Part shown: positions 34,109 through 41,698 of the stretch, piece after piece
Numbering within the stretch: position 1 is the stretch's first letter
How the letters are laid out: each line of letters opens with the position of its first letter
Origin: Kaistia sp. 32K
Lineage (GTDB): Bacteria > Pseudomonadota > Alphaproteobacteria > Rhizobiales > Kaistiaceae
Assembly: GCF_016629525.1 (NCBI RefSeq)
Contig: NZ_AP024269.1
Span: forward strand, 992,001-1,056,000
Length of the DNA: 64,000 nt
Direction of reading: 5' to 3'
Translations under genes and position numbers: made by a program
Notes under the pieces: generated by a model
Told to the model about the DNA's origin: nothing
Seen by the model: only the letters and a program-made list of their open reading frames with translations
Databases searched by the model: none

Positions 34109-35191
34109 ATGGCCGTGATCGAACTCAGGAACGTCCGGAAATTCTACGGCTCCCTCGAAGTCATCAAGGGCGTCGACCTCAAGGTCGAGGATGGCGAATT
34201 CGCTGTTTTCGTCGGCCCGAGCGGCTGCGGGAAGTCGACGCTGCTGCGGATGATCGCCGGGCTCGAAGGCATCGACAGCGGCGAATTTCTGCTGGACGGC
34301 AAGCGCATGAACGAGATCGCGCCCGACAAGCGCGGCATCGCCATGGTGTTTCAGTCCTATGCGCTCTACCCGCATATGAGCGTCGCCGAGAACATCGGCT
34401 TCTCGCTTGATCTGAAGAAGGTGCCGAAGCCGGAGATCCGCCGCCAGGTCGAGGCGATCGCCGAGATCCTGCAGCTGACGGAGTATCTCGATCGCCGGCC
34501 GGCCGCCCTGTCGGGAGGCCAGCGCCAGCGCGTCGCGATCGGGCGCGCCATCATCAAGAAGCCGTCGGTGATCCTGTTCGACGAACCGCTCTCCAACCTC
34601 GACGCGGCGCTCAGGGTGCAGATGCGGGCCGAGCTGCAGCGCCTGCATCGCGATATCGGCGCCACCGCGGTCTATGTCACGCATGATCAGGTCGAGGCGA
34701 TGACCATGGCCGACCGGATCGTCGTCCTGAATGGCGGCAAGGTGGCGCAGGAAGCAGCCCCGATCACGCTCTACCACCACCCGGAAAATGCCTTCGTCGC
34801 CACCTTCATCGGGTCGCCGCGCATGAACCTGATCCCGGTCGAGCTCAGCCGTCCCGGCAACGGCCAGATACGACTCGCCACGCCGGCGGGATGGTCGATC
34901 GATCTGCCGGATCCGGGGCCGGCCCTGCCGGCGGGGCCTGCGCGCCTCGGCATCCGGCCGGAGCATCTGAGGCTCGCCGAGGGATCGGATCGCGATTTCG
35001 AGGCCGAGATCGCCGTCGTCGAGCGCCTCGGCGTCGAGACCTATCTGGCGGTCGGCTCGCTGGCTGATCCCATCATGGCCCGGGTCGAGGGCGACGTCTC
35101 GATCCGGCCCGGCGACCGGGTCGGATTCTCCATCGACCGCACGGCCTGCCACCTGTTTGGCGCGGACGGCCAGGCCGTCCATCGCTCCTGA
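34109..35191 (+). CDS. Sugar ABC transporter ATPase (UgpC/MsmK type)
   Basis: 360 residues: Walker A GPSGCGKST, Q-loop [11 protein letters not shown], signature [15 protein letters not shown], Walker [12 protein letters not shown], switch VTHDQVEAM, then the C-terminal regulatory OB domain with RPEHLRLAEGS. Energises the two permeases upstream. 25-bp gap to the permease and 28 bp to thuA. Confidence 0.92.
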   Translation: MAVIELRNVRKFYGSLEVIKGVDLKVEDGEFAVFVGPSGCGKSTLLRMIAGLEGIDSGEFLLDGKRMNEIAPDKRGIAMVFQSYALYPHMSVAENIGFSLDLKKVPKPEIRRQVEAIAEILQLTEYLDRRPAALSGGQRQRVAIGRAIIKKPSVILFDEPLSNLDAALRVQMRAELQRLHRDIGATAVYVTHDQVEAMTMADRIVVLNGGKVAQEAAPITLYHHPENAFVATFIGSPRMNLIPVELSRPGNGQIRLATPAGWSIDLPDPGPALPAGPARLGIRPEHLRLAEGSDRDFEAEIAVVERLGVETYLAVGSLADPIMARVEGDVSIRPGDRVGFSIDRTACHLFGADGQAVHRS

Positions 35192-35219
35192 CTGAAGCTC
35201 CCTGGAAACTGAGGACAGC

Positions 35220-35957
35220 ATGACGATCAAGGTTACAATCTGGAATGAAGGCCGCCACGAGCAGCTTCATCCGGAGGTCCAGAAGATCTATCCGGATCGC
35301 ATCGACGGTGCGATCGCCGCCGGGCTCGCGCATGAGGATTTCGAAATCCGTCGCGGCACGCTCGACGATCCCGACGAGGGCCTGCCCGATGCGCTTCTCG
35401 ACGATACGGACGTCCTGCTCTGGTGGGGCCACATGGCGCATGACGAGGTCAGCGACGGGCTGATCGACCGGGTGCAGCAGCGCGTCCTGAAGGGCATGGG
35501 TCTCGTCGTGCTGCATTCCGGCCATCACTCGAAGCTCTTCCGCCGTCTGATGGGCACCAACGCCAATCTTTCCTGGCGCGAAATGCCCGAGGGCGACCTC
35601 GAGCGCGTCTGGGTCCTGAACCCGTCGCATCCGATCGCCGAGGGCCTGCCGCCCTTCTTCGAGATCGAAGCGTCGGAGATGTATGGCGAGCCCTTCGACA
35701 TCCCGCAGCCCGACGAGCTGATCTTCGTTTCCTGGTATTCGGGCGGCGAAGTCTTCCGCAGCGGCTGCACGTTCCAGCGCGGGCGCGGGCGGATCTTCTA
35801 TTTCGGCCCCGGCCACGAGACCTTCCCGATCTATCACAACGAGATGGTCCACAAGGTGATCGGCAACGGCATCCGCTGGGCGAAGCAGGCGCACACTGAC
35901 GGCCGCATCCTCGCCAACTGGCACCGCGCCGAGCCGATCCACAAGCGGCCTGTCTAA
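35220..35957 (+). CDS. thuA: ThuA-family trehalose-utilisation protein
   Basis: 245 residues of the ThuA glutamine-amidotransferase-like fold without a signal peptide: VTIWNEGRHEQLHPEVQKIYP, DVLLWWGHMAHDEVSDGL, GLVVLHSGHHSKLFRRLMG, GRIFYFGPGHETFPIYHN. Known members act in cytoplasmic trehalose/disaccharide breakdown through 3-keto intermediates, together with the dehydrogenase ThuB. Here the ThuB-like gene lies in the divergent operon instead of following thuA. A strong terminator follows. Confidence 0.88.
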   Translation: MTIKVTIWNEGRHEQLHPEVQKIYPDRIDGAIAAGLAHEDFEIRRGTLDDPDEGLPDALLDDTDVLLWWGHMAHDEVSDGLIDRVQQRVLKGMGLVVLHSGHHSKLFRRLMGTNANLSWREMPEGDLERVWVLNPSHPIAEGLPPFFEIEASEMYGEPFDIPQPDELIFVSWYSGGEVFRSGCTFQRGRGRIFYFGPGHETFPIYHNEMVHKVIGNGIRWAKQAHTDGRILANWHRAEPIHKRPV

Positions 35958-36004
35958 GGCCGGCTCGCTTCCATCTTCGGTTCCCCGGTCGAGGGGAAAC
36001 GGCT

Positions 36005-36040
36005 TGCAGCCCTCGAGCGATCCGTCGTTCGAGGGCTGCA
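36005..36040. terminator. Bidirectional terminator between thuA and deoR-type gene
   Basis: Twelve-bp perfect stem TGCAGCCCTCGA / TCGAGGGCTGCA, extended by four more inner pairs (one G-U) to a TCCG tetraloop. CGTTT follows on the plus strand. Placed between two convergent genes. Confidence 0.8.
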
Positions 36041-36064
36041 TCGTTTCGGGAGACTGGACGGCGT

Positions 36065-36850
36065 TCAGGCGATGACGATCTCTAGGCCAGAGGCGGAGAA
36101 CATCTCGACCAGCCGGTCGGGCGGCGCCGCATCGCTGACCAGTTTGGCGAAGGCGCGCGGCGGCGCGATCTGGGCGATGGCGTGCCGTTCGTACTTCGAC
36201 TGGTCGCCGAGCAGGATGGCGTTGTTCGTCCGGCGCATCGCCGCCTGCTTCACGGCGATCTTTTCGAGATCGTAGTCCATCACGGCCCCGTCGTCGTCGA
36301 AGCCGGAAAAGCCGATGAAGGCGAAATCGAACCGGATCGTCGACAGGGTGGCGACCGTGCCGGCGCCGGCCAGCGAGCCGTCCGCGCCGCGGGAGGTGCC
36401 GCCGATGACGTGAAGCTCGATATCCGGCTCGCCCGCCACGACCATGGCCGTGGCGAGGCAGGTCGTGAAGATGCGGAGCCCCGTCCTGCGGCCGCGCAAC
36501 TGCTGAGCCAGCGCTTCGATGGTCGTGCCGGAATCGAGGAAGAGCGTCGCGCCGTCCGGCACGAACTCGGCCGCCTTACTGGCGATCCGCGTCTTTGCTT
36601 CCGCCGAGCGGGACCGCTTCTCCTGGTAGCCGAGCCGGACCGTGTTGTCCGAAGGGCCGGCGCCGCCGTGGAAGCGCTGGAGAAGGCGCATCTGGTCGAG
36701 CTGGATGATATCGCGGCGCACCGACTGCATCGACACCGAGAACCGGCTCGCAAGCGACTCCAGCGTCGTGTAGCCCTGTTCGGCGACGATCGCGACAATC
36801 TCGGCCTGGCGGGCGGTGATGCCGTCGCTCTGCCGATCCCCGTATGTCAT
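36065..36850 (-). CDS. DeoR/GlpR-family transcriptional regulator
   Basis: 261 residues. N-terminal DeoR helix-turn-helix (ARQAEIVAIVAEQGYTTLES, ASRFSVSMQSVRRDI) and a phosphosugar-sensing domain (LFLDSGTTIEALAQQL, FIGFSGFDDDGAVMD, ILLGDQSKYER). GlpR-like members sense phosphorylated compounds, which suits the downstream phosphodiesterase/phosphatase genes. Divergent from the LOG gene and the long transporter operon; tandem motif copies lie over its start codon. Confidence 0.9.
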   Translation of the reverse strand: MTYGDRQSDGITARQAEIVAIVAEQGYTTLESLASRFSVSMQSVRRDIIQLDQMRLLQRFHGGAGPSDNTVRLGYQEKRSRSAEAKTRIASKAAEFVPDGATLFLDSGTTIEALAQQLRGRRTGLRIFTTCLATAMVVAGEPDIELHVIGGTSRGADGSLAGAGTVATLSTIRFDFAFIGFSGFDDDGAVMDYDLEKIAVKQAAMRRTNNAILLGDQSKYERHAIAQIAPPRAFAKLVSDAAPPDRLVEMFSASGLEIVIA

Positions 36851-36881
36851 CTAACTTCCTTGATTGTCACAAATCTTACGT
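36845..36881. promoter_or_regulatory. Tandem motif pair, candidate DeoR-family boxes
   Basis: The pattern TGTCAnnnAnCTTACnT occurs at 36865-36881 (TGTCACAAATCTTACGT) and, with one change, at 36845-36861 (TGTCATCTAACTTCCTT), 20 bp apart, that is about two helical turns. DeoR-family repressors often use direct tandem boxes. The first copy covers the start codon of the regulator, consistent with self-repression. Confidence 0.6.
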
Positions 36882-36939
36882 CAGATGGGAGAATAGAAGG
36901 CCCGCGGCAAGGCGCAAGCGGAAAAGGTCGAGGCAGCGA

Positions 36940-37566
36940 GTGACAGTGTTGCATTGGGTGGAAGACAGCCGGAAGTTGCTTTGCGGGGATCGGGTCTTCG
37001 ATCCCTCGCGTCTGGAGTGGGTCGAGACCGAGGCGTCGCAGCGTCCGGGGGAAGTCCTGTCGCCGACCGAGGCGCTCCTCCGCTTCGCCGAGCGAAGCGC
37101 GCTCCGCCGCGTCCCGATCGGCATCATCGGCCCGCGCGAGGCGACCTCCGGCCAATGCGAATTGGCGGAAAAGCTCGGCGCGGCGCTCGCACAGCACGGC
37201 CTGCAAATGCTGTGCGGCGGCAAGAACGGCGTCATGGAAGCCGCCTGCCGGGGGCACGCATCGGCGGGCGGGCTGCCGATCGGCATTCTGCCTGATGACG
37301 AGTGGCAAGCCGCCAACCCCTATGTCGCCATTCCCATCGCCACCGGGATCGGCCCCGCGCGCAACGCCATCATCGCCCGCGCGTGCCTCGCGCTCGTGGC
37401 GATCGGCGGCGGCGTCGGCACGCTGTCGGAAATGGCGCTGGGCCTGCAGTTCAACCGTCTCGTGCTCGCCACGAGCGAGGCGCCGCCCGTCGCCGGCGTG
37501 CCTGTTGTCGACACGGTCGAGGCGATCCTCGACCGGATTGCCAGGCGGATCTTCCAGATTCCGTAA
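36940..37566 (+). CDS. LOG-family (TIGR00725-like) nucleotide-binding protein
   Basis: 208 residues with a LOG/lysine-decarboxylase-like Rossmann fold: VPIGIIGPREATSGQCELAE, LQMLCGGKNGVMEAACRGH, and VAIGGGVGTLSEMALGLQ corresponding to the GGxGTxxE motif. Relatives include phosphoribohydrolases that release cytokinin bases and Moco-carrier-like proteins; this subgroup is uncharacterised. GTG 36940 is chosen because the frame upstream is Arg/Lys-rich non-family sequence. The short N-terminal 55 residues are not part of the fold. Sits between the DeoR gene and the importer operon and shares the same control motifs. Confidence 0.75.
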   Translation: MTVLHWVEDSRKLLCGDRVFDPSRLEWVETEASQRPGEVLSPTEALLRFAERSALRRVPIGIIGPREATSGQCELAEKLGAALAQHGLQMLCGGKNGVMEAACRGHASAGGLPIGILPDDEWQAANPYVAIPIATGIGPARNAIIARACLALVAIGGGVGTLSEMALGLQFNRLVLATSEAPPVAGVPVVDTVEAILDRIARRIFQIP

Positions 37567-37596
37567 TATACCTTACGACTGTCATTTAGCTTACAT
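37562..37596. promoter_or_regulatory. Second DeoR-box-like motif pair, upstream of importer operon
   Basis: TGTCATTTAGCTTACAT at 37580-37596 matches the pattern TGTCAnnnAnCTTACnT fully, and a weaker copy (9 of 12 fixed positions) lies at 37562-37578, 18 bp before it. The pair falls in the only sizeable gap between the LOG gene and the first permease, 57 bp ahead of its TTG start. Confidence 0.55.
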
Positions 37597-37652
37597 ACGC
37601 GGACGGTAGAAAGCAGGGGTAACCGGGCGCCTCGACAGCAAGGAGGGCCGAC

Positions 37653-38438
37653 TTGCCTATCGTTGCGATTGCCTATCTGATTTTTCTGGCGGCGCCCGTG
37701 CTGCTGCTGGGGCTTGGATCCTTCGGCGAAAGCTGGAGCAACACGCTCCTGCCGAGCGGATTTACCGTCCGCTGGTTCCAGGAAGTTGCTGGAGACCCGA
37801 GCTTCCGCCGCGCCTTCTTCACCAGCCTGCAGATCGTCGGCACCACCTGTGTTTTGAACCTCGTCGTCGGCCTGCCGCTCGCCTATGCGATCCAGGCGGG
37901 TGCGAAGGGCGGCGTACGGTTTGCCGCCCGGCTGGTCACGCTGCTGCCCGTGGCCGTGCCGGAGCTGGTGCTCGCCTTCGGCTTCATCCTGGTGTTTTCA
38001 TCCGACGCGCTGCCGTGGCTCGGCAGTTTCTGGCTGCTTGCGGCGGGTCATCTGGTGCTGACGCTGCCCTACACCGTGACCGCGCTCGTCGCCGACATGG
38101 AGCAGCTCAACCTCGAGGAATACGAGCACGCCGCCGCGACGCTAGGCGCTTCCTTTCCGGCGCGGCTGCGCGACGTCACCTTTCCGCTGCTCCGGACCAG
38201 CCTGCTCTCCGCGATGCTGACCGTCGCCGGCCTCTCGATCGGCGAGTTCCAGCTTTCGAACCTCGTCTCGGGCTTCCTGTCGCGAACCTATCCGGTCGTC
38301 CTCCTGCAGGCCTTCTATGGCGCAACCGGCTTCGCCTGCGCGGCGACCCTCGTTCTCCTGTTCCTTGCCGTCCTCGCCGCGCTCACCAGCAGCCTGACGG
38401 CCCAGTTCGCTCAAGCCAACAAGACGAAATCCGCATGA
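37653..38438 (+). CDS. ABC transporter permease (PotC/PhnV type), system 1
   Basis: 261 residues, six membrane helices, EAA loop EYEHAAATLGASFPARLRDV. It belongs to the iron(III)/polyamine/2-aminoethylphosphonate import class. Start is TTG 37653, supported by AAGGAGGG centred about ten bases upstream; no nearer ATG is in frame. Stop overlaps the ATPase start (ATGA). Confidence 0.87.
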   Translation: MPIVAIAYLIFLAAPVLLLGLGSFGESWSNTLLPSGFTVRWFQEVAGDPSFRRAFFTSLQIVGTTCVLNLVVGLPLAYAIQAGAKGGVRFAARLVTLLPVAVPELVLAFGFILVFSSDALPWLGSFWLLAAGHLVLTLPYTVTALVADMEQLNLEEYEHAAATLGASFPARLRDVTFPLLRTSLLSAMLTVAGLSIGEFQLSNLVSGFLSRTYPVVLLQAFYGATGFACAATLVLLFLAVLAALTSSLTAQFAQANKTKSA

Positions 38439-39472
38439 CGCTCCGCTATGAAGCCGTCAACTACACCTATCCGGGAACGACGACCGGCGTGTTCGACATC
38501 TCACTGGAGATCGGCCGGGGCGAATTGCTGGCGATCATTGGCGCGTCGGGTTCGGGCAAGTCGACGCTTTTGAAGCTGCTCGCCGGTTTCGTCATGCCTG
38601 CCAGCGGGCGGGTGCTCGTCGAGGGGAGGGATGTCAGCTCTCTCCCGCCGGAAGCGCGCCGGCTCGGCGTGGTGTTTCAGAACTACGCCCTTTTCCCGCA
38701 TATGCGGCTCTGGGAGAACGTCGCCTATCCGCTCAAGGTGCGGGGAATGGCCAAGGCCGAACGCCGCGCCCGGGCCGTCGACGTGCTGGGGCGCGTCGGC
38801 ATGGGCAGTCGCAGCGACGATCTGCCGGCGGCACTCTCGGGCGGGCAGCAACAGCGCGTGGCGCTGGCGCGCGCGCTTGTCTTCGAGCCGCGCGGTCTTC
38901 TGCTCGACGAACCGCTTTCGGCGCTCGATGCGGGTCTGCGGGTCGAGATGCGGGACGAGATCCTTCGGGTCCAGCGCGCCTCCGGCATCGCCACGCTGCT
39001 CGTCACCCACGATCAGGAAGAGGCGCTGTCGATCGCGGACAAGGTCGCCGTCATGCGCGATGGCCGCCTCGTCCAGCTGGGCACGCCGCGCGAGCTCTAC
39101 GAGACGCCCGCCAACGCCTATGTCGCAGGCTTCGTCGGCCAGTCCAATCTCTGGAAGGGCAGGGTCGCGGCTGCGGGGCTGGTCGAAACGGATATTGGCC
39201 CGCTTCGCTGCGACACGAGCGGCCACCAGCCGGGCGACGCCGTCACCGTATTCGTCCGTCCGGAACGGATCGTTCCCGCGTTCGACAGCAACCCGTCGGA
39301 TACCGCCAGCCATTTCTCCGGCTCCGTCGCGGCCGATCGCTACCTCGGCCCGATCCGCCGGATCGACCTCACTGTTCCAGGCGGACTGGTTCGCCTCGAA
39401 ACCCATCTGCGCGACGCCGTGACTTCCGTGCGGGTTCCAGCAGATGCCGTGCGTCTCCTCCCAGCGAACTGA
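38435..39472 (+). CDS. ABC transporter ATPase (PotA/PhnT type), system 1
   Basis: 345 residues: Walker A GASGSGKST, Q-loop VFQNYALFPHM, signature [15 protein letters not shown], Walker B LLLDEPLSALD, switch VTHDQEEAL, and a C-terminal TOBE domain (VFVRPERIVPAF). Energises the permeases of system 1. Coupled to the upstream permease by a 4-bp overlap. Confidence 0.9.
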   Translation: MTLRYEAVNYTYPGTTTGVFDISLEIGRGELLAIIGASGSGKSTLLKLLAGFVMPASGRVLVEGRDVSSLPPEARRLGVVFQNYALFPHMRLWENVAYPLKVRGMAKAERRARAVDVLGRVGMGSRSDDLPAALSGGQQQRVALARALVFEPRGLLLDEPLSALDAGLRVEMRDEILRVQRASGIATLLVTHDQEEALSIADKVAVMRDGRLVQLGTPRELYETPANAYVAGFVGQSNLWKGRVAAAGLVETDIGPLRCDTSGHQPGDAVTVFVRPERIVPAFDSNPSDTASHFSGSVAADRYLGPIRRIDLTVPGGLVRLETHLRDAVTSVRVPADAVRLLPAN

Positions 39473-39494
39473 CTTCAGCAACAGGGGTATTTCC

Positions 39495-40574
39495 ATGAAC
39501 AGACGGCAATTCATGACGACCGTGACCGCCGGCGTCATGGCGCTGAGCCTTGGCAGCAGCGCTTTCGCCTTCGAAGGCCCGGAGCTCTACAAGGGCGAGC
39601 AGGCGCTCTACGACGCCGCCCTCAAGGAAGGCATCGTCGTCTCCTTCGACACCGGACCGACCTGGGCCAACTGGGCCGGTCAGTTCAAGGCGTTCCAGAA
39701 GCGCTATCCGGGCATCGAGATGGTCTACAACGACATCGGCTCGGCCGCGACCGTCGTCACCCTCGACAAGTCGCGCAACCGCCCGCAGGCCGACACCGCC
39801 TATTATTTCGCGGCTTCCGCGCTCGATGCCGTCAAGGCCGGCGTCGTCGAGGGATACGAGCCGGTCAATTTCGATCGCCTGCCGGAAGCGCTGCGCGCCA
39901 AGGACGGCCAGTGGTTCACCGTCCACACCCTCAGCGTCGCGTTCCTGGTGAACACCAAGCTGGTCAAGAACGTCCCGAAGAGCTGGGCCGATCTGCTGAA
40001 GCCCGAATACAAGAACGCGATCGTCTATCAGGATCCGCGCTCCACGGGCCAGGGCCAGGTCGTCACCTTCGCGGCGAGCTTCGGCAATGGCGGCGACATG
40101 GAAAACGTCCAGCCCGGCATCGATTATCTCGGCAAGCTCAGCAAGGCCGGCAACGTCCTGCGCACCGTCGGCACGACGCCCTACGCGCAGTTCCTGAAGG
40201 GCGAGATCCCGATCTGGATCGGCTATGAAAACGACGGCCTGAAGGCGAAATTCGTCGACGGCATGAAGGACGATATCGCCGTCATCATCCCGCAGGAGGC
40301 TTCGGCCGCCGCGCCCTATGCGATCTCGCTGGTCAAGAACGGCCCCAACCCGAACGCCGGCAAGCTCTGGCTCAACTTCATCATGAGCGAAGCCGGCCAG
40401 AACATCTTCGCCGAAGGTTATGTCCGCCCCGCCGTCGCGGACATCAAGCTGCCGGAAGCGATCGCCGCGAAGATGCCGGTGGCAGCCCAGATCAAGCCGC
40501 TCGATATCGCCAAGGCGACCGCCAAGAAGGCGGAAATCGACGCCGGCTGGGCGAAGGCCGTCCTCGGCCAGTGA
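39495..40574 (+). CDS. ABC transporter substrate-binding protein, system 1
   Basis: 359 residues. Leader NRRQFMTTVTAGVMALSLGSS looks Tat-like (two Arg) and is cleaved near AFA. The mature protein is of the ferric/2-AEP-like type: EGIVVSFDTGPTWANWAGQF, RYPGIEMVYNDIGSAATV, YKNAIVYQDPRSTGQG, GNPKAG-like NPNAGKLWLNFIMS. No Tyr pair typical of ferric-ion binders is obvious, so an organic phosphate-like ligand is more likely. A 12-bp hairpin follows. Confidence 0.85.
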   Translation: MNRRQFMTTVTAGVMALSLGSSAFAFEGPELYKGEQALYDAALKEGIVVSFDTGPTWANWAGQFKAFQKRYPGIEMVYNDIGSAATVVTLDKSRNRPQADTAYYFAASALDAVKAGVVEGYEPVNFDRLPEALRAKDGQWFTVHTLSVAFLVNTKLVKNVPKSWADLLKPEYKNAIVYQDPRSTGQGQVVTFAASFGNGGDMENVQPGIDYLGKLSKAGNVLRTVGTTPYAQFLKGEIPIWIGYENDGLKAKFVDGMKDDIAVIIPQEASAAAPYAISLVKNGPNPNAGKLWLNFIMSEAGQNIFAEGYVRPAVADIKLPEAIAAKMPVAAQIKPLDIAKATAKKAEIDAGWAKAVLGQ

Positions 40575-40586
40575 TCTTCCCAACCC

Positions 40587-40616
40587 GCCGTCCGCGCCGG
40601 TATGGGCGCGGACGGC
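40587..40616 (+). terminator. Intercistronic hairpin after system 1 binding protein
   Basis: GCCGTCCGCGCC / GGCGCGGACGGC, a perfect 12-bp stem with a six-base loop, in the 78-bp gap before the second permease. Same arrangement as the hairpins after the other binding-protein genes of the window. Confidence 0.65.
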
Positions 40617-40652
40617 GTCCCTTCGTGCCGACGTCGTGAGAGGAGAGTTCCG

Positions 40653-41477
40653 ATGGGCGCCCGTGCTTCCAGGCCGATGCTGGCCGCCTTCGCGCTTCCC
40701 GGGCTTGTCGTGCTCGCCCTGTTCTTCCTCCTGCCAGTGAGCTCGGTCCTGGTCGGCGCCTTTTCGGATGGCGGCAGTGCCTTCGGACGCCTCGCGGCCG
40801 ATCCGGTGTTCTGGAACGGCCTCAAGGGAACGCTTGTCATCGGCACCGCCGCCCCGTTGTTTTCGCTCGCGGTCGGTTTCTGCGTCGCCCTGGCGATTTC
40901 GCGCATGGCGCAGGGTCTGCGGACGGCCGTCCTCATCGCCATCTCGCTGCCGCTGACCTTTTCCGGCCTGATCGTCGCCTACGGCTTCATCCTGCTTCTG
41001 GGGCGATCGGGCTTCATCACGCTGCTTCTCGCCGAGCTCGGCTTCGATCCGGCGGTGACGGGCGGGTTCATCTTCTCGCCGTTCGGTTTGGGCCTCGCCT
41101 ACAGCTACTATCTCGTCCCCCGCGTCATCCTGATCGTCCTTCCCGCGATCGCCAATTTTGATCGCAACCAGATCGTGGCGGCGCGTTCGCTCGGCGCGAA
41201 AGGGGGGAGGGCGCTGGTCGACGTCATGCTGCCGCAGATCCTGCCGAGCCTCGTCGCCGCCTTCTGCCTGACCTCCGCTGTCGCCGTCGGCGCCTATGGC
41301 ACCGCGCTGGCGCTCGTGGGGACACAGGTCAACATCCTGCCGCTCGTGCTCTACAGCAAGGTCTCCGAAACCGGCACCGACCTGCCTGCCGCGTCTGCCG
41401 CCTCCCTCGTGCTCGTCGCGATCTGCGCGACGGTCGTCACGATCGGCGAGGTCATTCGAAGCGCGCGCAAAGGCTGA
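40653..41477 (+). CDS. ABC transporter permease (PotB/PhnU type), system 1
   Basis: 274 residues, six membrane helices, EAA loop IVAARSLGAKGGRALVDVML. AGGAGAG precedes ATG 40653. Pairs with the permease at 37653. The gene order permease-ATPase-binding protein-permease is less common than the order in system 2. Confidence 0.87.
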   Translation: MGARASRPMLAAFALPGLVVLALFFLLPVSSVLVGAFSDGGSAFGRLAADPVFWNGLKGTLVIGTAAPLFSLAVGFCVALAISRMAQGLRTAVLIAISLPLTFSGLIVAYGFILLLGRSGFITLLLAELGFDPAVTGGFIFSPFGLGLAYSYYLVPRVILIVLPAIANFDRNQIVAARSLGAKGGRALVDVMLPQILPSLVAAFCLTSAVAVGAYGTALALVGTQVNILPLVLYSKVSETGTDLPAASAASLVLVAICATVVTIGEVIRSARKG

Positions 41478-41527
41478 CGCAGGGGCTGCCGAAGGCGGTC
41501 ACGAAACCGTGCGCGGCCTTGGTTCCT

Positions 41528-41629
41528 GCGCCGGTGAACAAGCCGGCTGGTGTCATGAAAGCATTATGAGCCGGCACTAGAAACGCGGCCGGTTTGGCGA
41601 ATGCGCTTGTGAACAGGCCGGCCAGCGTC
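41528..41629 (+). repeat. Imperfect 27-bp direct repeat between the two importers
   Basis: Positions 41528-41554 and 41603-41629 match at 21 of 27 bases (core TGAACAnGCCGGC). They lie in the 221-bp gap between system 1 and system 2. This gap holds no gene that I can support; the repeats may be remnants of a small duplication. Confidence 0.4.
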
Positions 41630-41698
41630 GGCTTTCGGTTCGTCTGCGACCGGGTCGCGCTTTGCATCTTCACCGCACCGACGAAATCGGAGACAACG

